Source of the DNA: an uncultured Roseburia sp. | Lineage (GTDB): Bacteria; Bacillota; Clostridia; Lachnospirales; Lachnospiraceae | Reading direction: 5' to 3' | DNA length: 49,366 nt | Assembly (NCBI GenBank): GCA_947644305.1 | Contig: CANRYS010000022.1 | Span: forward strand, 1 to 49,366 | In this document: one piece after another, positions 8,001-16,971 of the stretch | Numbering within the stretch: position 1 is the first letter of the stretch | Layout of the letters: every line of letters starts with the position of its first letter | The notes under the pieces: model-generated | Seen by the model: only the letters and a program-made list of their open reading frames with translations | The model's database searches: none | What the model was told of the DNA's origin: nothing | Position numbers and translations under genes: made by a program

Positions 8001-10298
8001 ATGAAGCGAAAATATTTGTTGCAGGTACTTTTTTGGCTATTCGTTACAGGGATTATGGTACAGAGTGGAACTGCTCTGGCAGCAAATGTTTACCGGGTCA
8101 ACAGATATGGTGAACTTACCTATTATTCTGGAAGTCCATCTGTCACCATTCGCAGCGATACATCTGCAATATACCAGCATGCCTTCGATGGTGTTCGCAC
8201 CACTGGATTCTCAGTATCATCGGGAAATCCATATTTCAAGACAATTGGGGGCGTGTTGTATAGTAAGGATGGAACACTGCTGCTCAGGTGCCCAACGGAG
8301 AAAACAGGAGCTATCACCATACCGTCTACTGTAAAAAAGATAGCAGTAGGAGCCTTTAAGGATTGTTCTAAGCTGTCTAGGGTATTCATACCAGATTCTG
8401 TGAAGGTGATCGGTGAAGCATGTTTTGATAATTGTTCGGCTCTGCGAAGCATAAGAATATCTGGACAACTTGAAAAGATCTCTGATGACTGTTTTATGGG
8501 CTGCTGTAGCCTGACAAGCATTGTCATCCCTACATCGGTTCGCGAGATTGGAGATCGTGCATTTTATCGGTGTCAGAGTTTGAAGAATGTTTCTCTGCCA
8601 GATTCAGTGAATCGTTTTGGTAACCGGGTATTTACGGAGTGTGTTGACCTGACAACGGTTAGGGTTTCAAAAAACATGGATACCATTGGGAACCGCAGTT
8701 TTGAGAATTGTACCAGTCTTAAGACGGTGAACAACACAGGAGGCATCGAGGAGATCGGCAATCGCGCATTTTACAACTGTGTAAATCTTAAGACCATGAA
8801 TTTCCCGGATAAACTGGACCGGATTGGATGGCAGGCGTTCCGAAACTGTGTGGCACTTGGGACGGTTCTGATTCCCAGAAAGACAGAGCATATTAATAAA
8901 GATGCGTTTATGGGAGCAGCGAGTCGGTTTATCGTGGATGGATCAAATCCAAACTATTCCAGTACAAATGGAATGTTGATGTCAGAATCCAAGGAGACAT
9001 TGATACAGGCACCAGCGATGGAAATGGGAGATCTGAAGATTCCCAACGGTACGAAACGCATTATGCCCAACGCATTGGTGAATGGTCAGTATAGCAGTGT
9101 TTCTCTGCCGGAGAGCATCACAGAGATTTACAGAAGGCAGTTTAAGAATTGCGATAAGCTTAAGATCTTATATTTGCCCGCTAGTTTACAGCAAATCAAG
9201 GGGTCCAGCTACGATTCTACTAATCTGGGACTTGATCGTCTTGAGAAGATTTTGGTGTCGGAAGGCAATTCTGCATACCAGAGTGTAGATGGGGCGGTTT
9301 ACACAGCAGATGGAAAAGTACTGGCATTCTATCCCTATGGCAGAAGAGGAAGCTTGCGTCTGCCAGATGCCTGTAAGAAAATAGGAAATCAGATCAAGGA
9401 AAATAAACTGAGTTCCATCCGTGTTTCTTCTGAGAATAAATATTTTACATCCGTTCATGGAGTACTATATGATCTGAGGGGAAAGAAAATAAAATGTTTT
9501 CCAATGAATAAGAAAACATATAAAATACCCAAGACCTTAAAGAGTATTGATTATCTCTATCGGGTTAAGGAAGATATGAAATGTAAGGCGATTCAGGTAG
9601 CTTCCGGCAATAAGACGTTTTATTCCAAGGGGGGCGTAATCTTTGAAAAGGGATCTCATACACTAGCATTTTATCCGACGAAAAAGAAAGGAAGCTACAA
9701 AGTACCTGTGTCTACGCGATATATCAACGCTCGTGCATTTGAGGAGGCTCATTATATCACGTCCCTTACGATCACTAAAAATATAAATCGAAAGGGGGGA
9801 ACTACTTATTATTTTAACAGGTGTCATAGCCTCAAGAATATTGATGTTAAACAGGGAGAGTTGAATTATATCAGCATGAGTTTTTCAGGCTGTAACAAAC
9901 TGAAAAGTATTTCTTTCCCATCAAATATCATGACGACAGATCTTTGGGGACTTCCAGAAGGAGTGACTATTCGTGGATGGCAGAATACCCAGGCGAAGGA
10001 ATCCGCGGAGAGAGCCAAAGGAAAATTTGTGAGTCTTGGTACGATTCCACCGGTAATCACTGGAGGAAGGGTGAGAAAGATTATTGACAAATATCAGCTT
10101 TGCTGGAATGCCAGCAGAGGGGTAAGTGGCTATCAGGTCTACACGGTATATAATACCATTGCGGATTTGAAAGGTTCTGGAAGCACTTCCTGCTTTATCA
10201 AGGACATATATGAGTATGATACCATTTATATCCGGGCATACAGGATCGTTAAAGGCAAAAAAGTCTATGGAAAAGCGAAAGCAGTTTCGATCAGTTGA
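8001..10298 (+). CDS. Secreted BspA-type leucine-rich repeat protein
   Basis: The protein is 765 residues with an N-terminal signal peptide (KRKYLLQVLFWLFVTGIMVQ, cleavage probably after ALA near residue 27). Residues about 95-320 hold tandem 22-24-residue repeats of the LRR_5 (BspA) type, e.g. IPDSVKVIGEACFDNCSALRSI and IPTSVREIGDRAFYRCQSL (quoted in part). Weaker repeats and VDGAVYTADGKVL-type units follow to about 670. The C-terminal ~90 residues (PPVITGG...YQLCWNASRGVSGYQVY) look like a fibronectin-III-type fold. BspA-like proteins are surface or secreted binding proteins, often for host or bacterial ligands. No LPXTG or anchor is visible. GGAGGG precedes ATG 8001. Two related proteins occur at 38007 and 39200. 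Confidence 0.88.
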   Translation: MKRKYLLQVLFWLFVTGIMVQSGTALAANVYRVNRYGELTYYSGSPSVTIRSDTSAIYQHAFDGVRTTGFSVSSGNPYFKTIGGVLYSKDGTLLLRCPTEKTGAITIPSTVKKIAVGAFKDCSKLSRVFIPDSVKVIGEACFDNCSALRSIRISGQLEKISDDCFMGCCSLTSIVIPTSVREIGDRAFYRCQSLKNVSLPDSVNRFGNRVFTECVDLTTVRVSKNMDTIGNRSFENCTSLKTVNNTGGIEEIGNRAFYNCVNLKTMNFPDKLDRIGWQAFRNCVALGTVLIPRKTEHINKDAFMGAASRFIVDGSNPNYSSTNGMLMSESKETLIQAPAMEMGDLKIPNGTKRIMPNALVNGQYSSVSLPESITEIYRRQFKNCDKLKILYLPASLQQIKGSSYDSTNLGLDRLEKILVSEGNSAYQSVDGAVYTADGKVLAFYPYGRRGSLRLPDACKKIGNQIKENKLSSIRVSSENKYFTSVHGVLYDLRGKKIKCFPMNKKTYKIPKTLKSIDYLYRVKEDMKCKAIQVASGNKTFYSKGGVIFEKGSHTLAFYPTKKKGSYKVPVSTRYINARAFEEAHYITSLTITKNINRKGGTTYYFNRCHSLKNIDVKQGELNYISMSFSGCNKLKSISFPSNIMTTDLWGLPEGVTIRGWQNTQAKESAERAKGKFVSLGTIPPVITGGRVRKIIDKYQLCWNASRGVSGYQVYTVYNTIADLKGSGSTSCFIKDIYEYDTIYIRAYRIVKGKKVYGKAKAVSIS

Positions 10299-10323
10299 TC
10301 AGTAACCATAATATAACAAAAGA

Positions 10324-10365
10324 CCAGAGAATGTTTTGTGGAGTGGAACATTCTCTGGCTTTTTT
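10324..10365 (+). terminator. Terminator after the BspA-like gene
   Basis: CCAGAGAATGTT (10324-10335) pairs with AACATTCTCTGG (10347-10358), followed by C and six T residues. Confidence 0.92.
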
Positions 10366-10375
10366 ATTGCATGGA

Positions 10376-10579
10376 TTAATTCCCTCCGGGACCATCTCTG
10401 CGTTCTCGCTGGTCATCTTGGACTACATATTTTGTAGTGGAGGAATCTTGATCTGAATTGTCATTTGCTCCGGATTCCGGGACAGGACGTTTTTTCGTTC
10501 TGTGGCAGTTGGTTACACTATTTTTGATGGGATCATTGATTCGATCATTCATTTGATCTGTGGTTTCGTTATTTGGCAT
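10376..10579 (-). CDS. Small hydrophilic protein, unknown function
   Basis: This is a possible 67-residue protein starting MPNNETTDQMNDRINDPIKN and rich in Asn, Asp, Thr and Gln, ending in RERRDGPGGN. No family is recognised. ATG 10579 is chosen because AAGGAG lies about 8 bases upstream on the minus strand. The frame is open further upstream to 10741, but that longer version would need a TTG start without a ribosome-binding site and would overlap the divergent oxidoreductase gene. The composition resembles small spore or stress proteins, but nothing specific can be claimed. Confidence 0.5.
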   Translation of the reverse strand: MPNNETTDQMNDRINDPIKNSVTNCHRTKKRPVPESGANDNSDQDSSTTKYVVQDDQRERRDGPGGN

Positions 10580-10733
10580 ATAATCTGCTCCTTCTATTTC
10601 GCTCGTTTGTGCTGTTGTAGCTGCACGCTGTACCATTTCAATGGTGGTATCGAGCTTTTTTCTAGAATAGTATTTCCCATATTGTTCAAAATAATCATAA
10701 AAAGTCGAGATCCAATAGGAAGTGAGGGTACTA

Positions 10734-12094
10734 TGGGACAATTTAAAAATATTAAACCAGAATCTTTTTGGAGCAGAGAGGTGGAGATTCCTTCAAGAAG
10801 ACCGCTTGAAGGAGATAAAGAAACGGAGATAGCAGTGATCGGAGCAGGGATGGTAGGCTTACTTACTGCATATTCTCTCAGGAAACAGGGCAAAAAGGTG
10901 ATTGTTCTTGAGGCAGACCGAATCGCCGGGGGACAGACAAAGAATACGACAGCCAAGATCACAAGTCAGCATGGACTTATTTATTCCTCGCTTATTAAAA
11001 AGCTTGGAAAAGATAAAGCGAAACTTTATGCTATGGCGAATCAGGAAGCGGTGAGACTTTATGAAAAATTGATCACGGAGCAAGAGATTGATTGTGATTT
11101 TAGGAAACTTTCATCCGTACTCTACTCTTGTCAAGAAACTGACAGCTTGAAAAGGGAAGCAGAGGCAGCAGAAAACCTCGGATTGAAAGCTGCCTTTTCA
11201 GAGAAAACCGAGCTTCCCTTTCGAGTGGAGGGAGCAGTTTATTTTGAAGATCAGGCCCAGTTTGAACCGTTGGCATTTGCAAAGCATATTTCACAGGAAC
11301 TTGAGATATATGAGGATACCAGAGCGCTCTCGGTGAGGGGGAATGTAATTGAGACAGATCATGGGAATGTGACAGCGGATCATATTGTATTTGCCACGCA
11401 TTATCCTTTTATCAATGTGCCAGGTTTTTATTTCTTAAGGCAGCATCAGGAACGGAGCTATGTCCTCGCACTGTCAGGTGCAGAACAATACGAGAATATG
11501 TATTATGGAATGGATTCAGGAGCTCTTTCCTTTCGGAATGCCGGGGAATATCTCCTTCTGGGTGGTAGCAGTCACCGCACTGGGGATAAAACATGTGGGG
11601 GTGCGTATGAGAAACTTGCTGAAAAGGCGGCAAAGTTCTTTCCTGACTGTAAGATCGAGGCGAGATGGTCTGCACAAGATTGTGTAACCCATGACCGAAT
11701 TCCGTTTATAGGAAAATTTTCTCTCTATCATTCAAACTGGTATGTGGCGACGGGGTTTAAAAAATGGGGGATGACCTCTTCCATGGTCGCCGCTAGGCTT
11801 ATTACGGATCAGATCTGTGAAATAGAAAATCCTTATGAGGTATTGTTCCGTCCTGCTAGATTTTTGGTGCGAGCCTCTACCAAAGATCTGTTGAAAGATA
11901 TAGGAATCAGCACGGCGGGATTGATCCGGGGTGGCCTTTACAGGAACAGACGGTGTCCGCACATGGGATGTGGCTGCCGTTGGAATCCGAATGAACAGAG
12001 CTGGGATTGTCCCTGCCATGGTTCGCGGTTTGAAGCAGACGGTAGTTTGGTCGACAATCCGGCACAGCTCAGCAAAAAAGCAGGATTTCGCTAG
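10734..12094 (+). CDS. FAD-dependent oxidoreductase with C-terminal Rieske domain
   Basis: The protein is 453 residues. An N-terminal Rossmann FAD motif (IAVIGAGMVGLLTAYSL, about residues 30-46) begins a DAO-type domain. The C-terminal ~60 residues carry a Rieske [2Fe-2S] centre: CPHMGC and CPCHGSRF supply Cys-X-His and Cys-X2-His ligands. Such fusions are common in Firmicutes as 'FAD-dependent oxidoreductase, Rieske'. The substrate is unknown, and an amine or amino acid oxidation or a redox-relay role is possible. Start ATG 10734 follows GTGAGGG. The frame is open upstream to 10502, but that part overlaps the minus-strand small gene and is not conserved-looking. It ends at a bidirectional terminator. 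Confidence 0.9.
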
Positions 12095-12129
12095 AGTGTG
12101 TCTCGGTGAAATTGTAGCCATACCGAACC

Positions 12130-12166
12130 AAAAGCCAGAACCGAAGGATTTCCGGCTCTGGCTTTT
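12130..12166. terminator. Bidirectional terminator
   Basis: AAAAGCCAGA (12130-12139) pairs with TCTGGCTTTT (12157-12166) with an inner CCG/CGG pairing. With A and T runs on the two sides it can end the oxidoreductase gene on the plus strand and cotJC on the minus strand. Confidence 0.88.
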
Positions 12167-12190
12167 GAGATTATAATAAAGTTTAAAAAG

Positions 12191-12808
12191 TTATTTTTTG
12201 CAGTCAAACATTTTTTTGTCAAATTCTGCATTGAAATAATAAAAATTGTTTGAATCCAGCTTGGATTTGGTCATTTCCAGGGCTTCTCCAAAACGCTGAA
12301 AATGAACAACTTCTCTGGCACGCAGGAATTTTAATGGAGCTCGCACGTCTGGATCATCGATGACCCGCAAAAGATTTTCATAGACGGTACGTGCTTTCTG
12401 CTCTGCGGCGAGGTCCTCATAAAGATCTGCAAAGGCATCACCTTTGGATTGGAATTCCAAGGAAGTGAAGGGGACACCGGCTGCTGCCTGGGGCCACAGT
12501 CCAGTCGTATGATCGATATAATAGGCATCGAATCCGGCAGTTTTTGCCTGTTCTGGAGTGAGATCCTTTGTCAACTGGTAAACGATGGAGCATATGATCT
12601 CCATATGATTGATCTCTTCGGTTCCGATATCTGTTAGCAGACCGCCTACTTTCTTCACTGGCATGGAATATCGCTGTGCCAGATATCGCATGGAAGCAGA
12701 GAGTTCACCGTCAGGACCACCATATTGACTGATGATGAGCTGTGCTGTTTTCGGGCAGGTTTTTTTGATCTTGACCGGATACTGCAAACGTTTTTCATAA
12801 CTCCACAT
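12191..12808 (-). CDS. cotJC: Spore coat manganese catalase CotJC
   Basis: The protein is 205 residues. It starts MWSYEKRLQYPVKIKKTCPK, typical of CotJC, and carries the di-manganese ligand pattern of Mn-catalases: GTEEINHMEII (Glu and His) and REVVHFQRF (Glu and His). Known CotJC is a spore-coat-associated protein made in the mother cell, probably protecting the spore from peroxide. It starts one base after the stop of the CotJA-CotJB gene upstream on the minus strand, so translation is probably coupled. Confidence 0.95.
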   Translation of the reverse strand: MWSYEKRLQYPVKIKKTCPKTAQLIISQYGGPDGELSASMRYLAQRYSMPVKKVGGLLTDIGTEEINHMEIICSIVYQLTKDLTPEQAKTAGFDAYYIDHTTGLWPQAAAGVPFTSLEFQSKGDAFADLYEDLAAEQKARTVYENLLRVIDDPDVRAPLKFLRAREVVHFQRFGEALEMTKSKLDSNNFYYFNAEFDKKMFDCKK

Positions 12809-13270
12809 TTAGACCAGCCCCCCTTCCCATGGTGCAGGGCCCTCGCCCCAACCGTAGTCCGAGGTTTCGGGATTACCTGTGATCATAGAGATCTGTGTCA
12901 GGGGATTATATTTTTCTGCGTATTCTGCCAGAAGATCCAGACGACGCTGGAGCAGTTCTTTAAAGAGCGAAAGGCCATTCTGACATGTAGGATGCGTATC
13001 GAGATAGAGCGTCAGATCATTGATGGCAAAACTGACGGTGTTAATCTCATTCATCAGACATTCACGTTCTGAGGCTTTGTCTAGAGCAGAGCCGGATTTC
13101 AGGGAACTTTTGATATCTTCTGCTTTGAAAAATTCTAGATTTAGGCTGGGAAAGACAGTACCTTCTCTGAGTGCAGTTTCCAGGTCATAAGGTTCACACC
13201 ATTCCTGCATGGGAACAGACGCCATCGCTAATGTTTCCGGGCAGGAACAGCAGGTGCTTGGATTACTCAT
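12809..13270 (-). CDS. Fused CotJA-CotJB spore coat protein
   Basis: The protein is 153 residues and joins two proteins that are separate in Bacillus. Residues about 15-60 match CotJA (MASVPMQEWCEPYDLETALREGT then FPSLNLEFF). Residues about 75-135 match CotJB (INTVSFAINDLTLYLDTHPTC...YNPLTQ). The C-terminus DYGWGEGPAPWEGG is also CotJB-like. Both assist assembly of CotJC into the coat. The start at 13270 (MSNPS) is preferred over 13279 because GAAGGAG abuts the earlier ATG and fits the later one. A degenerate half of the TAGCTCGACGG repeat lies just upstream in what should be its promoter region. Confidence 0.88.
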   Translation of the reverse strand: MSNPSTCCSCPETLAMASVPMQEWCEPYDLETALREGTVFPSLNLEFFKAEDIKSSLKSGSALDKASERECLMNEINTVSFAINDLTLYLDTHPTCQNGLSLFKELLQRRLDLLAEYAEKYNPLTQISMITGNPETSDYGWGEGPAPWEGGLV

Positions 13271-13299
13271 TTGTATCATCTCCTTCTTTCGTATTTTGG

Positions 13300-13316
13300 G
13301 CTCGACAGTGCGAATT
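13300..13316. repeat. Degenerate half copy of the palindromic repeat
   Basis: GCTCGACAGTGCGAATTTT resembles the left arm of the TAGCTCGACGGTGCGAATTT family. No right arm follows. It lies in the upstream region of the cotJ operon. Confidence 0.6.
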
Positions 13317-13555
13317 TTATCGAACAGTATTATTTTTTGTAAAAATGGGAGATAATATTCGGACAGTTATTTCCATAATGAATATTAATTAGGACTGGTA
13401 GACCTTGTGATTCTTTTATGATAAAATAAGTCCTGGTGGACTTATCCACAAAAACCGTGTGCAGAAATTATGATAAAAGGATGAAGTTATTGATATGACG
13501 TCTAACAAGAGGTGGGCGATCAAATCTTGATAAAATCATAAGAAATTATCTGCCA

Positions 13556-13570
13556 CAGTATGTTATACTG
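13556..13570 (+). promoter_or_regulatory. Palindrome overlapping the response regulator promoter
   Basis: CAGTAT-GTT-ATACTG is an inverted repeat that contains a -10-like TATACT (13564-13569), about 20 bases before the response regulator start. No good -35 is present at the right spacing, as expected for a promoter that needs an activator. Binding by the adjacent response regulator is an inference. Another hairpin, ATAAGTCC/GGACTTAT, lies at 13426-13445. Confidence 0.45.
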
Positions 13571-13590
13571 TACAAGGAATGGAGGTCGCT

Positions 13591-14283
13591 ATGTCAGAGC
13601 ATATTTTGATTGTGGATGATGAAAAAGAGATCGCGGATCTTCTGGAAGTATATCTTAAAAATGAAGGATATCAGGTACACAAATTCTATCATGGAAAGGG
13701 AGCTCTTGAGTGTCTCAAAGATACGAAGATTGATTTGGCACTTTTAGATATTATGCTTCCAGATATTGATGGGTTTACGTTATGTCGGAAAATTCGCGAA
13801 AAATGGTTTTTTCCAGTTATCATGCTGACAGCAAAGTCAGAGGATGGAGATAAGATCATGGGGATTACGCTAGGAGCGGATGATTATATTACTAAACCGT
13901 TCAATCCTTTGGAGGTGACAGCAAGAGTAAGGGCACAGCTCAGGCGGGTGAATATGTATAATACCAGGCAATCAGAAGAAGATTCAGATTATTTTAATAT
14001 TGATGGACTTGAAGTAAACGGAAAAAATCATGTCTGTTTGTTGTACGGAACCGAGATCGCTCTGACTCCGCTGGAGTTTTCTATCCTTTTCTACCTTTGC
14101 CAGCGTAGAGGAAACGTGGTGAGTGCAGAAGAGCTGTTTGAAGAGGTATGGGGAGAACGATATTTGGACAGTAATAATACGGTAATGACTCATATCGCTA
14201 AACTTCGGGAGAAATTGAAAGAAAATGCGAGAAAACCTAAATTTATAAAAACTGTCTGGGGAGTTGGATATAAGATTGAGTGA
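13591..14283 (+). CDS. OmpR/PhoB-family response regulator
   Basis: The protein is 230 residues. The receiver domain (1-115) has the acidic pair DDE, the phosphorylated Asp in LALLDIMLPDIDG (about residue 53), the conserved Thr in VIMLTAKSE and Lys in DDYITKPF. The C-terminal winged helix (about 130-228) reads IALTPLEFSILFYLCQRRGNVVS and ends FIKTVWGVGYKIE. It resembles VanR-type regulators. ATG 13591 is chosen because GGAGG lies just upstream of it. It overlaps the downstream kinase start, so they form a two-component pair. Targets are unknown. The C39-like gene and the envelope genes downstream are candidates. Confidence 0.94.
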   Translation: MSEHILIVDDEKEIADLLEVYLKNEGYQVHKFYHGKGALECLKDTKIDLALLDIMLPDIDGFTLCRKIREKWFFPVIMLTAKSEDGDKIMGITLGADDYITKPFNPLEVTARVRAQLRRVNMYNTRQSEEDSDYFNIDGLEVNGKNHVCLLYGTEIALTPLEFSILFYLCQRRGNVVSAEELFEEVWGERYLDSNNTVMTHIAKLREKLKENARKPKFIKTVWGVGYKIE

Positions 14284-15397
14284 ACATTACGATAATAATA
14301 AAAGATTAAGAATGGAGCTGACAGAGCAGCTCATGAGACGTTTTTATCTTCAACTGTTGATTTATGCGATCCTGACGGCTCTGTTGTTTGTAGCTGCCTA
14401 CGTGATTTGTTCCAGGCGGATCTGGTATGAAAGTGATCCTTTTTGGTCATTGATCCACTTCATTCATGAACATTGGTTTGGATGTTTTATGATCTGTATT
14501 GTTGCTGGGTTTATTCTTTTATCCTTTTGGAATTTCAGGCGTACGGTGTGGTTTATGGAAAATATCCTTGGAGCAGTAAACCGTATTTACCGTGATACCA
14601 ATGAACTGGTGGAACTGCCTCAAGAGCTGCATGAGGTAGAAAAAGAACTGAATCAGGTGATGTTGAATGTGCGTGTCAGTAGAGAAAAAGCGGAAGAGGC
14701 AGAGCAGCGGAAAAATGACCTCATTATATATATGGCACATGATCTGAAAACGCCGCTTACTTCTGTTATCGGCTACCTTTCTCTTCTCGATGAAGAGAAG
14801 GATATCTCTGATGAACTGAAACAAAAATATCTTGGCATTGCGTTGAAGAAGTCACAGCGATTGGAAGAGCTGGTCAACGAGTTTTTTGAGATAACAAGAT
14901 TTAATCTTTCCACCATGACCCTGGAACTGTCCACCGTCAATCTGACCCGGATGCTGGAGCAGATATCTTATGAATTCATTCCTGTTTTTCAGGATAAGGA
15001 TCTCACGTATCATCTGGAACTGGAGCCAGAACTGAAACTTTTATGTGACATAGACAAGATGGAGCGAGTATTTGATAATCTTTTGAAAAATGCGGTAAAT
15101 TACAGCTATAAGGGGACGCAGATCCGTATTTTGGCCCATTTGGAGCAACAACAGGACTCCAAGGAAGAAAAACTTCACATACAGATTATCAATCATGGAA
15201 AAACGATACCAAAGGAAAAGCAGGAGCGGATTTTTGAACAATTTTTCCGGCTAGAGTCTTCCAGAGATTCAGGAACCGGTGGAGCGGGACTTGGTCTTGC
15301 CATCGCCAGAGAGATCGTAGAACAGCATGGTGGAGAGCTGACCTGCGAAAGTGAGGATGAGCAGATCATCTTCCATATAAGAATGGCCTGTGGATGA
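14264..15397 (+). CDS. VanS-type sensor histidine kinase
   Basis: The protein is about 377 residues. Two membrane helices (about residues 26-47 and 70-90) frame a short extracytoplasmic loop. The dimerisation/phosphorylation box is YMAHDLKTPLTSVIGYLSLL (His about 160). The ATPase domain has FDNLLKNAVNYS (N box), ERIFEQFFRLE (F box) and GTGGAGLGLAIAREIVEQHGG (G boxes, split). The start is uncertain: TTG 14264, TTG 14276 and ATG 14312 are all in frame, and the region overlaps the response regulator stop. The stop codon lies inside the first base positions of a tandem 154-bp repeat. Confidence 0.92.
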   Translation: MDIRLSEHYDNNKRLRMELTEQLMRRFYLQLLIYAILTALLFVAAYVICSRRIWYESDPFWSLIHFIHEHWFGCFMICIVAGFILLSFWNFRRTVWFMENILGAVNRIYRDTNELVELPQELHEVEKELNQVMLNVRVSREKAEEAEQRKNDLIIYMAHDLKTPLTSVIGYLSLLDEEKDISDELKQKYLGIALKKSQRLEELVNEFFEITRFNLSTMTLELSTVNLTRMLEQISYEFIPVFQDKDLTYHLELEPELKLLCDIDKMERVFDNLLKNAVNYSYKGTQIRILAHLEQQQDSKEEKLHIQIINHGKTIPKEKQERIFEQFFRLESSRDSGTGGAGLGLAIAREIVEQHGGELTCESEDEQIIFHIRMACG

Positions 15398-15855
15398 AAG
15401 CCGGTTGCTCCGTGCGTTGCACTCCCCAACCGCCGCTTGAATTCGCATTTCAGGCATTCGCCTTTCATGCTCATTCCGTCGGCGCGCCAAATGTCCGGGT
15501 CTGCGCTCATGCAAGCATGGCGCCGCCCCGTTCGCTTGGCTTTGCTTATGAAAGCCGGTTGCTCCGTGCGTTGCACTCCCCAACCGCCGCTTGAATTCGC
15601 ATTTCAGGCATTCGCCTTTCATGCTCATTCCGTCGGCGCGCCAAATGTCCGGGTCTGCGCTCATGCAAGCATGGCGCCGCCCCGTTCGCTTGGCTTTGCT
15701 TATGAAAGCCGGTTGCTCCGTGCGTTGCACTCCCCAACCGCCGCTTGAATTCGCATTTCAGGCATTCGCCTTTCATGCTCATTCCGTCGGCGCGCCAAAT
15801 GTCCGGGTCTGCGCCTATGCAAGCATGCCGCATCCCCGGCCGCTTGGCTTTGCTT
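15394..15855 (+). repeat. Tandem repeat, three units of 154 bp
   Basis: Units begin at 15394, 15548 and 15702 with ATGAAAGCCGGTTGCTCCG. Units 1 and 2 look identical, and unit 3 differs only near its end. They are much richer in G+C than the neighbours (GGCGCGCC, GGCGCCGCCCCG) and contain inverted segments ATGAAAGCC/GGCTTTGCTT. Apparent reading frames of up to 150 codons on both strands arise only from the repetition. The array starts on the last codon of the kinase gene. Confidence 0.95.
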
Positions 15856-15898
15856 TCATAAAAATAAGAAAATGTTAAGAATGATATAAGAAAACATT

Positions 15899-15947
15899 CA
15901 GATACTATGTATTGTGGGATTGTATAATGAGGTTAAAATAGTATCTG
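15899..15947 (+). promoter_or_regulatory. 10-bp inverted repeat around the C39-like gene promoter
   Basis: CAGATACTAT (15899-15908) and ATAGTATCTG (15938-15947) are perfect complements flanking a TATAAT (15923-15928). The right arm touches the ribosome-binding site GGAGGG. It could be an operator, or a hairpin that hides the Shine-Dalgarno site. Confidence 0.5.
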
Positions 15948-15958
15948 GAGGGATTTTT

Positions 15959-16648
15959 ATGTCAAAAGTCAATGTACGTTATTATCAAAAAAGAGCACGG
16001 AGAAGAAGACTGCTGGTTTCACGAACGATAAAAATAGTTTTTGTCCTGGCAGTGACGATTGGTATGCTTTTATTCTTGAGGCATATGTATCTTACAGAGG
16101 CGAAAGTACTGCTTGGCAGAGATGAAAAGGTGACCCAGACGTTAAGTGATGAAGTGATTCCAGGACAGATTCCAATGTTTTTTCAATATGACAATCGGTG
16201 GAAGGATGAGGTTTATGGGGATGGAACTATGGAATTTAACGGCTGTGGTCCTACCTGCCTGTCAATGGTATTGTGCGGTCTGAATGGAACAGCAGAGTAT
16301 GATCCAGTAACTATAGCGAAATTGGCAGATACAAGAGGTTATTATAAAGCAGGATCAGGCTCTTCGTGGACATTGATGTCAGAGTTGTCGGAAGAGCTTG
16401 ACCTGAAAGTGCATGAGGTGCGTTTTGATGAAAGTCATATCCGGCAGGAGCTTATGGAGAAGAGACCGATCATCTGTGTGGTGGGACCTGGAGATTTTAC
16501 AACTACGGGACATTTTATCGTATTGTGCGGGCTAGATTCGGATGGGAGAGTGATCGTTCATGATCCCAACAGTGAGGAACGAAGCCGAAGGACGTGGGAA
16601 ATTGGAGAACTTATGCCTCAGATAAAAAATTTGTGGTCTTATAGTTGA
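15959..16648 (+). CDS. Membrane-anchored C39-like cysteine peptidase-fold protein
   Basis: The protein is 229 residues. A basic cytoplasmic stretch (YYQKRARRRRLLVSR) is followed by one membrane helix (about residues 26-44), so the rest is outside. The C-terminal ~150 residues form a papain-like C39_2 domain: FNGCGPTCLSMVL supplies the catalytic Cys, GHFIVLCGLDSDG the His, and VIVHDPNS the Asp/Asn. Relatives cleave peptides or bind cell-wall material. The actual substrate is unknown. ATG 15959 has GGAGGG upstream. It follows a two-component system, separated only by the 154-bp repeats, so regulation by that system is possible. Confidence 0.85.
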   Translation: MSKVNVRYYQKRARRRRLLVSRTIKIVFVLAVTIGMLLFLRHMYLTEAKVLLGRDEKVTQTLSDEVIPGQIPMFFQYDNRWKDEVYGDGTMEFNGCGPTCLSMVLCGLNGTAEYDPVTIAKLADTRGYYKAGSGSSWTLMSELSEELDLKVHEVRFDESHIRQELMEKRPIICVVGPGDFTTTGHFIVLCGLDSDGRVIVHDPNSEERSRRTWEIGELMPQIKNLWSYS

Positions 16649-16895
16649 GGAACCCAAACGTAAAGGGATATTTCACTGTTCAGCCAGAAAGCCAGGTTTC
16701 GTCAGCGTCTACATCTCGCTTTGGCTGAGGAACCCAAACGTAAAGGGATATTTTATTTCACTGTTCAGCCAGAAAGCTCGATTTCGCCTGTGGCTACATC
16801 TCGCTTTGGCTGAGGAACCCAAACGTAGAGGGATATTTTATTTCACTGTTCAGCCAGAAAGCTCGATTTCGCCTGTGGCTACATCTCGCTTTGGC
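16646..16895 (+). repeat. Tandem repeat, three units of 80, 85 and 85 bp
   Basis: Units start TGAGGAACCCAAACGTA at 16646, 16726 and 16811. Each contains an inverted pair AGCCAGAAAGC ... GCTTTGGCT and the word CACTGTTCAGCC. Units 2 and 3 differ by one base in the AAACGTA(A/G)AGGG segment. The first unit has a 5-base gap and a diverged middle. The stop codon of the C39-like gene is formed by the first bases of unit 1. Confidence 0.93.
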
Positions 16896-16903
16896 TGAGC
16901 GCC

Positions 16904-16971
16904 ATATACAAGGGGAGGGGACTTTCTGTTCGCAAGCAAGCTTGCACAGAAAGTCCCCTCTCCTTGTGCAT
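16904..16971. repeat. Very long hairpin following the tandem repeat
   Basis: ACAAGGGGAGGGGACTTTCT (left) pairs with AGAAAGTCCCCTCTCCTTGT (right) over about 22 bp with one mismatch. An inner GCAAGC/GCTTGC stem continues it. Outside it, GGCTGAACAGTGAAA (from 16972) is the complement of the TTTCACTGTTCAGCC word in each upstream unit. It could act as a terminator or as a DNA-level structure. Confidence 0.85.

Noticed and set aside
10580-10741. Extension of the small minus-strand gene to a TTG start
   Set aside because: No ribosome-binding site before the TTG and it would overlap the start of the divergent oxidoreductase.
15193-15878. Reading frames of 66-153 codons on both strands across the 154-bp array
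   Set aside because: They exist only because an open stretch is repeated three times. No start signals and no recognised protein.
16646-16895. CRISPR-like array
   Set aside because: Repeats and spacers do not separate: the whole 80-85-bp unit is repeated, and there are no cas genes nearby.
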